DNA of 50,234 nucleotides from Streptomyces carpinensis (GTDB lineage Bacteria; Actinomycetota; Actinomycetes; Streptomycetales; Streptomycetaceae), in contig NZ_MUBM01000095.1 in assembly GCF_002154505.1 (NCBI RefSeq), positions 1 through 50,234 of the forward strand. Reading direction: 5' to 3'. This document shows positions 19,447-30,425 of this stretch, in pieces. Below the pieces are notes generated by a model. That model worked only from the letters and a program-made list of their open reading frames with translations, did not search any database and was not told the DNA's origin. The position numbers were made by a program, and so were the translations under genes. How positions within the stretch are numbered: position 1 is the stretch's first letter; the number at the start of each line of letters is the position of its first letter.

Positions 19447-19765
19447 CCCTTGCTCTACTTTTCACGGGCGGCGCGAGGCGCCTTCGACTCGGGCCCCTGG
19501 TCGCCGACGGGCGGCCACGAGCGCGCCCGCACCCTGCTCGCGGTCGCCGATCTCATCGAGCGGGACGCCGAGGAGATCGCGTACCGCGAGACCGTCGACA
19601 TGCGCAAGCCGATCATCTTCGCCGGGCAGGAGGTGCCGTTCGTCGCGATGGCCTACCGCTACTTCGCGGGCCTGGCCAGGCAACCGGGCGGCGCGACCCG
19701 GCCGACCGCGACGGCGACGTTCACCTACACGCTGCGGGAGCCGGTCGGCGTGGTGAGTGCCGGCC
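19447..19765 (+). pseudogene. Aldehyde dehydrogenase N-terminal fragment
   Basis: About 100 residues align in pattern with the N-terminal cofactor domain of betaine-aldehyde-type dehydrogenases: AARGAFDSGPWS, ERARTLLAVADLIERDAEEI, RYFAGLA and TLREPVGVV. After PVGVVSA the sequence stops resembling the family, and no catalytic Cys or Glu segment follows. Both ends are missing, so it is a relic. The crotonase gene starts 240 bases further on. Confidence 0.7.
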
Positions 19766-20007
19766 CGGTCACGCGCCTGCACGGCCGGGGCGGTCGCTGC
19801 TGCGGCTGCTTCGGTCACTCCTGTATGGCCGCACAGGTCCGGGCGAGGACTCTCGCGACGGGACCGGTCGGGCCGGACTGCCGCAAGTCCGGACAGCGAC
19901 TGTGCGAACTTCGCGAGCGGGTAGTCTGCCTCTCCCGTCGAAGGGGACACCGCCTCTCCCGTCGATGACGACGTCGGGAAGAAGCCGAGGAGAAAGGGCT
20001 CTTCACC

Positions 20008-20772
20008 ATGCCGGTGCGCGTCGAACGCCAGGGGTGTGTCACCACGGTCGTGCTGTCCCGGCCCGAGGCCCGCAACGCGGTGGACGGTCCGACCGCCGCT
20101 GAACTCGCCACCGCGTTCCGGGAGTTCGAGGCCGACCAGGAGGCCAGGGTGGCCGTCCTGTGGGGGGAGGGCGGCACGTTCTGCGCGGGCGCGGACCTGA
20201 AGGCGATCGGCACCGACCGGGGCAACCGGGTCGCCGAGGCCGGCGACGGCCCGATGGGCCCGACCCGGATGCGGCTGTCGAAGCCGGTGATCGCGGCGGT
20301 CGCCGGGCACGCCGTGGCCGGCGGGCTGGAGCTGGCGCTGTGGTGCGATCTGCGGGTGGTGGAGGAGGACGCCGTGTTCGGGGTGTTCTGCCGGCGGTGG
20401 GGCGTGCCGCTGATCGACGGCGGCACGGTCCGGCTGCCCCGGCTGATCGGCACCGGCCGCGCGCTGGACATGATCCTGACGGGGCGGCCGGTCCCGGCCC
20501 GGGAGGCGTACGACATGGGGCTGGCCAACCGGGTCGTCCCCACCGGCCGGGCTCGCGCCGAGGCGGAGGAACTGGCCGCCTCCATCGCCCGGTTCCCGCA
20601 GGGGTGCCTGCGCTCCGACCGGGCCTCGGTGCTCGACCAGGAGGGGCTGGAGGAAGAGGCGGCCATGCGGGGCGAGCTCCTGCACGGCATGGGCGTGCTG
20701 TCCGACAGCCTGGAGGGTGCGGCACGCTTCGCCGCGGGGGCGGGACGGCACGGCGAACTCCCGGAGGGCTGA
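20008..20772 (+). CDS. Enoyl-CoA hydratase/isomerase (crotonase) family protein
   Basis: Protein of 254 residues with the crotonase signatures: oxyanion-hole segments GTFCAGADLKAI and AAVAGHAVAGGLELALWCDLRV. The expected catalytic Glu pair is not obvious: the position after the second loop reads FCRRWGVPLIDGG. The reaction may therefore be other than hydration, such as isomerisation or thioester hydrolysis. Start ATG 20008 has an AGGAG-like site upstream. Single gene behind the ALDH relic. Confidence 0.88.
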   Translation: MPVRVERQGCVTTVVLSRPEARNAVDGPTAAELATAFREFEADQEARVAVLWGEGGTFCAGADLKAIGTDRGNRVAEAGDGPMGPTRMRLSKPVIAAVAGHAVAGGLELALWCDLRVVEEDAVFGVFCRRWGVPLIDGGTVRLPRLIGTGRALDMILTGRPVPAREAYDMGLANRVVPTGRARAEAEELAASIARFPQGCLRSDRASVLDQEGLEEEAAMRGELLHGMGVLSDSLEGAARFAAGAGRHGELPEG

Positions 20773-21483
20773 GTCGCTCCCGGCCCATCCGCCGGCTACA
20801 TGGACCGGGACCGCTTCTCGGATCGGCCCGGTGGGGCCGGCGTGCCGTCACCTCGGCACAGTCGAGTCCTGCCGCCTCCGTTCGGCGTGCTCGCCGTCCT
20901 GGGCGGGCCGACGGTCCCACCCGGCTTCGGGATGCGCACCGTCCGGCCGGCAGCGCTCCCGACACGATCCTCTGGTCGTGTGCGGGTCACAGCCGGCCGA
21001 CGCCATGCCCGGTACCCGAGCGCCGGCGGCACCGCGACGCCTGGGCCGGTGGAGCAGGCAGGTCGGCCGGGCGGCGGTGGTGTGTGGGGGGACAGGTCAC
21101 CGTGCTGTTCTGCCTGCCGCAGTCATCGCCGGTGACAGTCGACACGATGAACCACGCGTCCGTGGCGCTCACCGTCGTACTGGTCCTCGCCGGCGTGTGG
21201 CGGTACGTCGCCCGGCGTTCGTACGGCACGCCCGCCGCCGCCTACGGCACCGAACGACCGGGCGGAACCGGCCGAGGGCATCATCTGACGGACCGCCACC
21301 GCACGAACTGCCGTACGAAATACGGCAGGATGAGCGATCGCGCCGGACGGCGGTTCCCCGGAACCGAGGTCCCGGCCGGCGCGCTGGCACATCCCGTAAT
21401 CGAGCAGGTGACAACGTGACGCAACTTCACATCCGGCCGTCGGCGGCCCCGTGCGCCGCAGTACGTCTTTCCGGAGGTGACCG
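20773..21483. other. Long intergenic region with one doubtful small ORF
   Basis: No clear gene in 710 bases. A possible 90-residue frame (21147-21419) begins MNHASVALTVVLVLAGVWRY, a plausible single membrane helix, but it has no recognised homologue and the rest is Arg-rich. The final 60 bases include the GGAGG ribosome-binding site of the MscS gene. Confidence 0.45.
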
Positions 21484-22578
21484 ATGATGAACCGCGCCGT
21501 GACCCTGGACGATCTCATCCTCGCCGGCATCGCCGTGGCCGCGGGCCTGGCGGCGGCGTTCCTGTCGCGCACGCTGCTGCGCTGGCTGGCCAAGCACGCC
21601 AAGCGGACCCGCTGGAGCGGTGACGACGTCATCGTGGACGCGCTGCGCACGGTGGTGCCGTGGGCGGCGATCGCGGGCGGTGCGGCGTCCGCGGCGGCGG
21701 TGCTGCCCCTGACCCGTACGGTGCAGCACCACGTGAACCAGATCCTGACCGTGCTGCTCATCTTCGTGGCCACCCTCTCCGCGGCCCGGGTGATCGCCGG
21801 ACTGGTGCGGACGGTGACGCAGTCGCGCTCCGGGGTCGCCGGATCGGCCACGATCTTCGTCAACATCACCCGGATCCTGGTGCTGGCGATCGGCTTCCTG
21901 GTGGTGCTGCAGACGCTCGGCATCTCCATCGCGCCGCTGCTCACCGCACTGGGGGTGGGCGGCCTCGCGGTCGCCCTCGCCCTGCAGGACACTCTCGCCA
22001 ACCTCTTCGCCGGCGTCCACATCCTCGCCTCCAAGACCGTCCAGCCCGGCGACTACATCCGGCTGAGCACCGGCGAGGAGGGTTATGTGGAGGACATCAA
22101 CTGGCGGCAGACCACGGTCCGCCAGCTCTCCAACAACCTGGTGGTCATCCCCAACGGGCAGCTCGCCAAGACGAACATGACCAACTTCACCCGGCCGGAG
22201 CAACGGCTGACGGTCCTGGTGCAGGTGGGGGTCGGCTACGACAGCGATCTCGAGCACGTCGAGCGGGTGACCATGGAGGTCGTCGCCGAGGTGATGACCG
22301 GGATCAGCGGCGCCCTGCCGGAGCACGAGCCCGCCATCCGCTTCCACACCTTCGGCGACTCCCGGATCGGCTTCACGGTCATCCTCGGCGTGGGCGAGTT
22401 CAGCGACCAGTACCGGATCAAGCACGAGTTCATCAAGCGCCTGCACAAGCGCTACCGCCAGGAGGGCATCTCCATCCCGGCACCGACCCGCACGGTGGCC
22501 CTCCAGCCGGGTCCGGTCGTGATCCCGCAGCAGCGAAGCGGCGACGGGGCGGGGACGGGCACGACGGCCTTCGGGTAG
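21484..22578 (+). CDS. Small-conductance mechanosensitive ion channel (MscS family)
   Basis: Protein of 364 residues. Transmembrane helices lie at about residues 10-30, 55-75, 90-110 and 130-150. The pore helix is ALGVGGLAVALALQDTLANLFAGVHI, rich in Gly/Ala as in MscS TM3. The beta domain follows with QPGDYIRL, GYVEDINWRQTTVR and VIPNGQLAKTNMTNF. It releases solutes on hypo-osmotic shock. ATG 21484 has GGAGG 6-10 bases upstream. Confidence 0.93.
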   Translation: MMNRAVTLDDLILAGIAVAAGLAAAFLSRTLLRWLAKHAKRTRWSGDDVIVDALRTVVPWAAIAGGAASAAAVLPLTRTVQHHVNQILTVLLIFVATLSAARVIAGLVRTVTQSRSGVAGSATIFVNITRILVLAIGFLVVLQTLGISIAPLLTALGVGGLAVALALQDTLANLFAGVHILASKTVQPGDYIRLSTGEEGYVEDINWRQTTVRQLSNNLVVIPNGQLAKTNMTNFTRPEQRLTVLVQVGVGYDSDLEHVERVTMEVVAEVMTGISGALPEHEPAIRFHTFGDSRIGFTVILGVGEFSDQYRIKHEFIKRLHKRYRQEGISIPAPTRTVALQPGPVVIPQQRSGDGAGTGTTAFG

Positions 22579-22659
22579 GGCCTCCCGTTCGGATCACACC
22601 GGGTACCGTCCCTCCGGCGGGCCCGGACCGCCCGCGGCGGTCCTATGCTCGAAGGCGGC

Positions 22660-25405
<2,746 letters not shown>

Positions 25406-25442
25406 CCCGGGTGAGCGCCCGGGCCTGACGGCCCCGCTCCGC

Positions 25443-25487
25443 GCGGCTCCGCCCCGACCGGCCCACCGCCGGCCGGGGCGGAGCCGC
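25443..25487. terminator. Rho-independent-type hairpin after icd
   Basis: GCGGCTCCGCCCCG...CGGGGCGGAGCCGC forms a near-perfect stem of about 19 pairs around CCCACC, 38 bases after the icd stop. No clear T-run follows, as is common in Streptomyces. Confidence 0.75.
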
Positions 25488-25539
25488 TCTCACGTACGCA
25501 CCACCAAGACGACCCCTGACAACGCCCCGGGAGCAGCCC

Positions 25540-26343
25540 GTGCCCGACTCCGGCACCGCGCCGTCCTTCGAACTCCTGCCCGGTGCCGTCGGCTCGCCGG
25601 TGATCCTGCACGTGCCGCACTCGGCGCGGGCGATACCGCCCGACGTCCGGGCGGACATCGTGCTGGACGACGCGGCACTGGAGCAGGAGCTGGACCACAT
25701 CACCGACGCCCACACCGCGCGGATCGCCGAGGTGGCCGCGGGCCTGGCCGCCGTCAGGCCGTTCCGGTTCGTCAACCGGCTCTCCCGGCTCGTCGTGGAC
25801 CCGGAGCGGTTCCCGGACGAGCGCGAGGAGATGCTATCCGCCGGCATGGGCGCGGTGTACACGCGCACCACGCACCGGGAGGTGCTGCGTCGCGCGGGCA
25901 CCGACCCGGAGCCGCTGCTCGCCCGCTACTTCCGCCCGTACGCGCGGGCCATGACCGAGGCCGTCGCCGACCGCCTCGCCGCCACCGGACGGGCCGTCAT
26001 CGTCGACGTGCACTCCTACCCCACCGCCGCACTGCCCTACGAACTGCACGGCGAGGGCCCCCGGCCGCCGGTGTGCATCGGCACCGACGCCTTCCACACC
26101 CCTGACGAGCAGGCACGGCTCGCCCGGGAGGCGTTCGCGGCGTGCGGGGGGACCGGACTCGACAGCCCGTTCGCCGGAACCTACGTGCCGCTGGACTTCT
26201 ACGGCCGTGACGCACGCGTCGCCGCCCTGATGGTCGAGATCCGCCGGGACACGTACATGACAGAGCCGGGCGGGCCCGCGGGCCCCGGTCTCGACCGGCT
26301 CGCCAAGGCGCTGGCCGCCCTGGTCGACGGACTGAGCGGCTGA
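25540..26343 (+). CDS. N-formylglutamate amidohydrolase (HutG-like)
   Basis: Protein of 267 residues. Family motifs: VILHVPHSARAIP, ELDHITDAHT, NRLSRLVVDPERF, VDVHSYP and VEIRRDTYM; the His/Asp/Glu residues in these motifs are the likely zinc and catalytic residues. The enzyme hydrolyses N-formyl-L-glutamate in histidine degradation. No other hut genes are nearby, so the in vivo substrate is uncertain. GTG 25540 with GGGAG upstream; separated from icd by a terminator. Confidence 0.9.
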   Translation: MPDSGTAPSFELLPGAVGSPVILHVPHSARAIPPDVRADIVLDDAALEQELDHITDAHTARIAEVAAGLAAVRPFRFVNRLSRLVVDPERFPDEREEMLSAGMGAVYTRTTHREVLRRAGTDPEPLLARYFRPYARAMTEAVADRLAATGRAVIVDVHSYPTAALPYELHGEGPRPPVCIGTDAFHTPDEQARLAREAFAACGGTGLDSPFAGTYVPLDFYGRDARVAALMVEIRRDTYMTEPGGPAGPGLDRLAKALAALVDGLSG

Positions 26344-26400
26344 CCTCCGGCTGGAGCACTCCCGCGCGACAACGGGCCGGGGCACGGTGAGGGTTGACGT

Positions 26401-27702
26401 ATGACGCAGGAGATCACCACTCCCCCGGCCGCCGGGGTGACGCCGTCCTCGCCCGCCCGGGTGACGCCGTCGCCCGTCGAGCGGCCGGCCCCGCCCCCCG
26501 CCGAGCGGCCGGCGCCGCCGCCGGTACGGGACTGGCCCGCGCTCGACCTGGAGGGCACGGAGTTCGACCCCGTGCTCACCGAGCTGATGCGCGAGGGCCC
26601 GATCACCCGTATCCGGTTGCCGCACGGCGACGGGTGGGCGTGGCTGGCCACCCGCCACGACGACGTGAAGCTGATCACGAACGATCCGCGGTTCAGCCGC
26701 ACGGAGGTCACCCGGCGCCGGGTCACCCGGATGGCCCCGCACTTCCAGCCGCGCCCCGGCTCGCTCGCCTGGGCCGACCAGCCCGACCACAACCGGCTGC
26801 GCAAGCCGGTCGCCGGTGCGTTCACGGTCGGCGCCATGAAGCGGCTGCGGCCCCGGGCGCAGGAGCTGCTGGACGAGCTGGTGGACGGCATGCTGCGGGA
26901 CGGGCCGCCCGCGGACCTGGTCGAGCGGGTGCTGGAGCCGTTCCCGATCGCGGTGGTCGCCGAGGTGATGGGGGTGCCCGCGGCCGACCGGGAGCAGGTG
27001 CACACCTGGACCCGGCAGATCATCTCCACGTCCGGCGGGGCCGAGGCCGCCGACCGGGCCAAGGAGGGGATGTACGGGTGGATCACCGCGACGATCCGCG
27101 CCCGCCGGGACGGCACCGCCCAGGACGTGCTGTCCCTGCTCGGTGCGGCGGTGGGCCGCGGTGACATCGGCGAGGAGGAGGCGGTGGGCCTGGCCGGCCC
27201 GCTGCAGATCGGCGGGGAGGCCGTCACCCACAACTGCGGCCAGATGCTGTACCTGCTGCTGACCCGGCCGGAGCTGATGGCGCGGATGCGGCAGCGGCCC
27301 GCGGAGCGCGGCCCCGTCCTGGACGAGCTGCTGCGGTACATCCCGCACCGCAGCAGCGTGGGCCTGGCCCGGATCGCGCTGGAGGACGTCGAGCTGAGCG
27401 GGGTGCGCATCGCCGCGGGCGAGCCCGTCTACGTCTCCTACCTGGCCGCCAACCGCGACCCGGCCGTCTTCCTGGACCCGGACGTGATCGACCCCGACCG
27501 CGACCCCAACCCCCACCTGGCCTTCGGCAACGGCCCGCACTACTGCACGGGCGCCGTTCTCGCCCGGCTGCAGACCGAGCTGCTGATCGACACGCTGCTG
27601 GACCGGCTGCCGGGTCTGCGGCTCGCGGTCCCGCCGGGCCAGGTCGCCTGGCGCCGCAGGACGATGATCCGCGGTCCGCAGACCCTTCCGGTCACCTGGT
27701 GA
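26401..27702 (+). CDS. Cytochrome P450, CYP158A (biflaviolin synthase) type
   Basis: Protein of 433 residues. Heme-binding FGNGPHYCTGAVLAR with ligand C382, and a K-helix pair in ELLRYIPHR. The I-helix segment LQIGGEAVTHN lacks the usual acid-alcohol pair, a known oddity of CYP158A enzymes. Many blocks (TELMREGPITRI, WAWLATRHDDV, HRSSVGLARIALEDVELSGV, VYVSYLAANRDP) match CYP158A1/A2 as I remember them. CYP158A enzymes couple flaviolin into dimers. A Pro-rich N-terminal extension precedes the core. No type III polyketide synthase is in the window. The neighbourhood (isocitrate dehydrogenase, amidohydrolase, P450) resembles the S. coelicolor CYP158A1 region; that is recall. Confidence 0.9.
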   Translation: MTQEITTPPAAGVTPSSPARVTPSPVERPAPPPAERPAPPPVRDWPALDLEGTEFDPVLTELMREGPITRIRLPHGDGWAWLATRHDDVKLITNDPRFSRTEVTRRRVTRMAPHFQPRPGSLAWADQPDHNRLRKPVAGAFTVGAMKRLRPRAQELLDELVDGMLRDGPPADLVERVLEPFPIAVVAEVMGVPAADREQVHTWTRQIISTSGGAEAADRAKEGMYGWITATIRARRDGTAQDVLSLLGAAVGRGDIGEEEAVGLAGPLQIGGEAVTHNCGQMLYLLLTRPELMARMRQRPAERGPVLDELLRYIPHRSSVGLARIALEDVELSGVRIAAGEPVYVSYLAANRDPAVFLDPDVIDPDRDPNPHLAFGNGPHYCTGAVLARLQTELLIDTLLDRLPGLRLAVPPGQVAWRRRTMIRGPQTLPVTW

Positions 27703-27707
27703 GGACG

Positions 27708-27727
27708 GCGGGCCGGGTCAGGCCCGC
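27708..27727. terminator. Small hairpin between convergent genes
   Basis: GCGGGCC GGGTCA GGCCCGC: seven perfect pairs spanning the junction of the converging P450 and minus-strand operon ends. Probably a shared bidirectional terminator. Confidence 0.5.
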
Positions 27728-28212
27728 AGCCACTCGGTGACCACCACGTGCCCGCCCGTGCGCAGCCGCAGCGCGAACGGGCCGGTGGGCGGGGCATCGC
27801 CGGTGAAGCGGCCCAGGTCGTCGGCCGTGAGCCGGGCGCCGGGCCCAGGGCCCCTCAGCACCTCGATCCGGGCCGGCTGCGGCGGCATCACCTGCCCCAT
27901 CAGGCCGTCCCCGGAGACCTCCACGTCCACGGTCAGCTCGCCGGCCTGGAAGGTCAGCATCCGCGGCACGTCCACGGCGCCCCTGACCGGGAGCGCGTCG
28001 AGCAGCGAGTCGAAGGTCAGCTCGGCGACACGGGCGTCCAGGTCGTGCAGCGCGTAGGCCTCGACGGCCAGTTGGCACAGGACGTCCGGTACCGGGTCCA
28101 GGACGGCGGCGGCCCGGCGCAGCTCGTCCTCCAGCACTCCCCCGTCGAACCCGCCGGCGCCGTCGGCGCCGCCGCCGTGGTCGTCCCCGAGGATGTGGTC
28201 GTCGTCGTTCAC
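27718..28212 (-). CDS. Unknown acidic protein, third gene of the subtilase-ECF operon
   Basis: Protein of 164 residues, acidic N-terminus (MNDDDHILGDDH), then a helical stretch (LEDELRRAAAVLDPVPDVL) and a beta-rich C-terminal half with MLTFQAGELTVDVEVSG. I do not recognise a family. The GTG at 28212 overlaps the sigma factor stop (GTGA), so it is coupled to it. A partner or regulator of the sigma factor, such as an anti-sigma-like or adaptor protein, is the natural guess, but it has no membrane segment or zinc motif. Confidence 0.8.
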   Translation of the reverse strand: MNDDDHILGDDHGGGADGAGGFDGGVLEDELRRAAAVLDPVPDVLCQLAVEAYALHDLDARVAELTFDSLLDALPVRGAVDVPRMLTFQAGELTVDVEVSGDGLMGQVMPPQPARIEVLRGPGPGARLTADDLGRFTGDAPPTGPFALRLRTGGHVVVTEWLRA

Positions 28213-28868
28213 GATGTCCCCCGTGCGTCGAGTCGTGCGCGCAGGCGCCGCAGACAGCGCTGGCGCAGAGGTCCGATGCTGCCCACGGCGACTCCCAGCG
28301 CGGCGGACACCTCCTGGTAGCTGGGCGGCGGCGAGGCCATCAGCACCCGCAGCAACTGACGGCAGCGGTCACCGAGTCGCTCGAACTCCTGCCACAGCCG
28401 CCGGATCCGCTCGCTCTGCGCGGCGGCCTCCTCGGAGTCCAGCAGCGACTGCTCCGGCGAGCCGTCCTCGCTGATCCGGTCCAGCAGCTGCGGATCGTCG
28501 GTCACCGTCAGCCGGCTCAGGCTCCTGAGCGTCTTCAGGCACTCGTGGCGCGCGGTGCTCGCCAGCCACGATCCGGCCTTGTCGGGCTCCCTGATCCGCC
28601 CCAGGTGCTGGGCGAAGCGGAACCAGACGGTCTGGTACACCTCGTGCCCGTCGGCGTCGGAGAGCCGGTGCGCGCGCACGACCGACCACACCAGCGGGCT
28701 CAGCCCCTCCACCAACGCCTTCCAGGCCGACGCGTCGCCGTCGACGGCGGACTGGACGAGCACGCCGACATCTGCACGATCCACGAACTCACCCCTCGTG
28801 TACGGCACATCATCGTACGCCGTGGAAGGGAGGGTTCCGGAGCCGGTCACGATCATCGTGGTCCTCAT
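28209..28868 (-). CDS. ECF-type RNA polymerase sigma factor
   Basis: Protein of 219 residues. Region 2 is visible in LVEGLSPLVWSVVRAHRLS, DGHEVYQTVWFRFAQHLGRI and KAGSWLASTARHECLKTLR. Region 4 is LMASPPPSYQEVSAALGVAVGSIGPLRQRCL, the helix-turn-helix that reads the -35 element. The N-terminal 35 residues precede the sigma domain. ATG 28868 overlaps the subtilase stop (ATGA), so translation follows the protease. No membrane anti-sigma factor is adjacent, which raises the possibility that the coupled protease or the small protein controls its activity (inference). Confidence 0.88.
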   Translation of the reverse strand: MRTTMIVTGSGTLPSTAYDDVPYTRGEFVDRADVGVLVQSAVDGDASAWKALVEGLSPLVWSVVRAHRLSDADGHEVYQTVWFRFAQHLGRIREPDKAGSWLASTARHECLKTLRSLSRLTVTDDPQLLDRISEDGSPEQSLLDSEEAAAQSERIRRLWQEFERLGDRCRQLLRVLMASPPPSYQEVSAALGVAVGSIGPLRQRCLRRLRARLDARGTS

Positions 28869-30301
28869 GCCGGCGGTGCGAGGCGCAGGACGGGCACGGG
28901 GCGCCAGGTGGGCGGGAGCAGCGCCGGTACGTGCGCCCCGCGCACCTCCGCGTACCCGGTGTTGGCCTCCAGGAGTTGGCGGCGGGCCGCGCGCGGGTTG
29001 CGCTCCTTGTGCGCCGTCATGTGGGCGGCGACCATGCCGGCGGCCACGGGGGTGGCGAACGAGGTTCCGCTCCAGTGCGCGTACCCCTCGAACATCACCT
29101 GGTCCGCCTTGCCTCCGCCGCTCTCGCCTGCCTCGCTCAGCAGCCCCGTGTGGCGCGGGTACTGGCAGGTGCAGGCGTACTGGAAGCCGAACCGGCAGGC
29201 GTCGTAGGTGGAGTGCTGGTAGACGTACGGCACCGGGGCCCCGAAGCCGGTGAGGGCGCTGGTGAGCCGCTCGCCGGGGGCGTAGGCCCGCACCCAGGCG
29301 CCGTGGTTGCTGAAGCAGGCGCCGAACTCGCCGTCGCCGCGCAGGGCGCCGACGGACAGCACGGAGTCGGCGTAGTCGGGCAGGCCGGCATAGGCGGCGG
29401 GCCAGAACGGGGTGGCGCTGGCGTTGTTGCCGGCGGCGGCGACGAGCAGGGTGCCCCGCTCGCGCAGTTCGCGCATGAAGGCGTCCACGCCGAGCAGTCC
29501 GTCGGTGCGGCCGTTGGAGGTGCCGGCGGAGAGACTGATGATGTCGGGCCAGCCGTTCTCGTCGACGGCCTCGAAGAGCTTGTGCCCGAATTCGGACTCC
29601 AGGACGGCGCCGGCGTCGCTGAGGGTGCCGCGGACCGTGATGTCGGTGTTCGGGGCGACGGCGGCGACGAGTGCGGCGATGAACGTGCCGTGGCCGACGT
29701 ACTGCTGGAGCACGCCCTGGTCGTCCGTCTCGCGCTCCTGTTCGTCGCCCTGGGTGTGGCCGAGCAGCGGCACGGCGCGGTAGTCGTGCGTGAGGCCGGT
29801 GTCGATGACGAGGACGCCGACGGCGGTGTCCGCGTCGTAGGCGGTCCCGGCGGGCGCGGGGTTGGTGCCCTGGGTGAGCGGGGCTGGCACCGGCTCGTCG
29901 CCGGGACAGGCGTTCACCGCGACGGACACCACGTGGTTGCGGCTGACCAGCCGCCGCCCGGCCCGTCCCTCGTGCTCGCGCAGTGCGCGCAGGGCGTGCG
30001 CGACGGCACGGTCGCCGCTGCGGTCGCCGTGTCCGGGGTCGCCGACCTGGATCCGGGTGACGCCCGTGCGGTTGGTCTCCGGGCTCGCGCGGCGCACGTG
30101 GTCGGTGGTCAGGCCGGTCGTGCCGGCGAAGTGCGTGCGCACGGTGTCCTCGACCAGCCGGGCCTCCTCGCCGTCGCGGGCGAGGACGACACCCTTCTCG
30201 TAGAAGAACTCGGCCGAGTCGTCCGGGCCCATCGCCAGGGGGACGTCGGGCATCGAGCGCTGGACCTGGTCGAACTGCTCATGGAATCGCTGTGGTGCCA
30301 T
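28865..30301 (-). CDS. Subtilase-family (S8) serine peptidase, apparently cytoplasmic
   Basis: Protein of 478 residues with an intact S8 triad: D167 (VLVIDTGL), H204 (YVGHGTFIAA), S414 (SGTSFATPVAAG), and oxyanion Asn in VAAAGNNAS. No signal peptide or membrane anchor is seen, and the first 160 residues are not a typical I9 propeptide. An insert around 355-400 contains a Cys cluster (YDACRFGFQYACTCQ), unusual for the family. It is the first gene of a coupled operon with an ECF sigma factor and an unknown protein, and faces a TPR-CHAT protease gene across about 125 bases. Start ATG 30301 has GGAGG upstream. Confidence 0.9.
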   Translation of the reverse strand: MAPQRFHEQFDQVQRSMPDVPLAMGPDDSAEFFYEKGVVLARDGEEARLVEDTVRTHFAGTTGLTTDHVRRASPETNRTGVTRIQVGDPGHGDRSGDRAVAHALRALREHEGRAGRRLVSRNHVVSVAVNACPGDEPVPAPLTQGTNPAPAGTAYDADTAVGVLVIDTGLTHDYRAVPLLGHTQGDEQERETDDQGVLQQYVGHGTFIAALVAAVAPNTDITVRGTLSDAGAVLESEFGHKLFEAVDENGWPDIISLSAGTSNGRTDGLLGVDAFMRELRERGTLLVAAAGNNASATPFWPAAYAGLPDYADSVLSVGALRGDGEFGACFSNHGAWVRAYAPGERLTSALTGFGAPVPYVYQHSTYDACRFGFQYACTCQYPRHTGLLSEAGESGGGKADQVMFEGYAHWSGTSFATPVAAGMVAAHMTAHKERNPRAARRQLLEANTGYAEVRGAHVPALLPPTWRPVPVLRLAPPA

Positions 30302-30380
30302 GGCGTGGGTGTCCTCCCCTTGGGGCGATGGTCGTACAGTCAGAGCCGCCGGGCCCTCGATTGATACAGCGTCGACACCC

Positions 30381-30401
30381 GTGACGCGGTTTCGGCGTCA
30401 C
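30381..30401. promoter_or_regulatory. Inverted repeat between the divergent subtilase and CHAT genes
   Basis: GTGACGC GGTTTCG GCGTCAC: perfect 7-bp arms with a 7-bp spacer, 25-45 bases before the CHAT gene start and about 80 bases before the subtilase start. A candidate shared operator for the divergent pair. Confidence 0.55.
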
Positions 30402-30425
30402 TTCGGTGCCACTACCATCCGGTGG

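Noticed and set aside
21147..21419. 90-residue membrane ORF
   Set aside because: One plausible helix but no homology, poor codon pattern after it and no good ribosome-binding site; left as part of the intergenic description.
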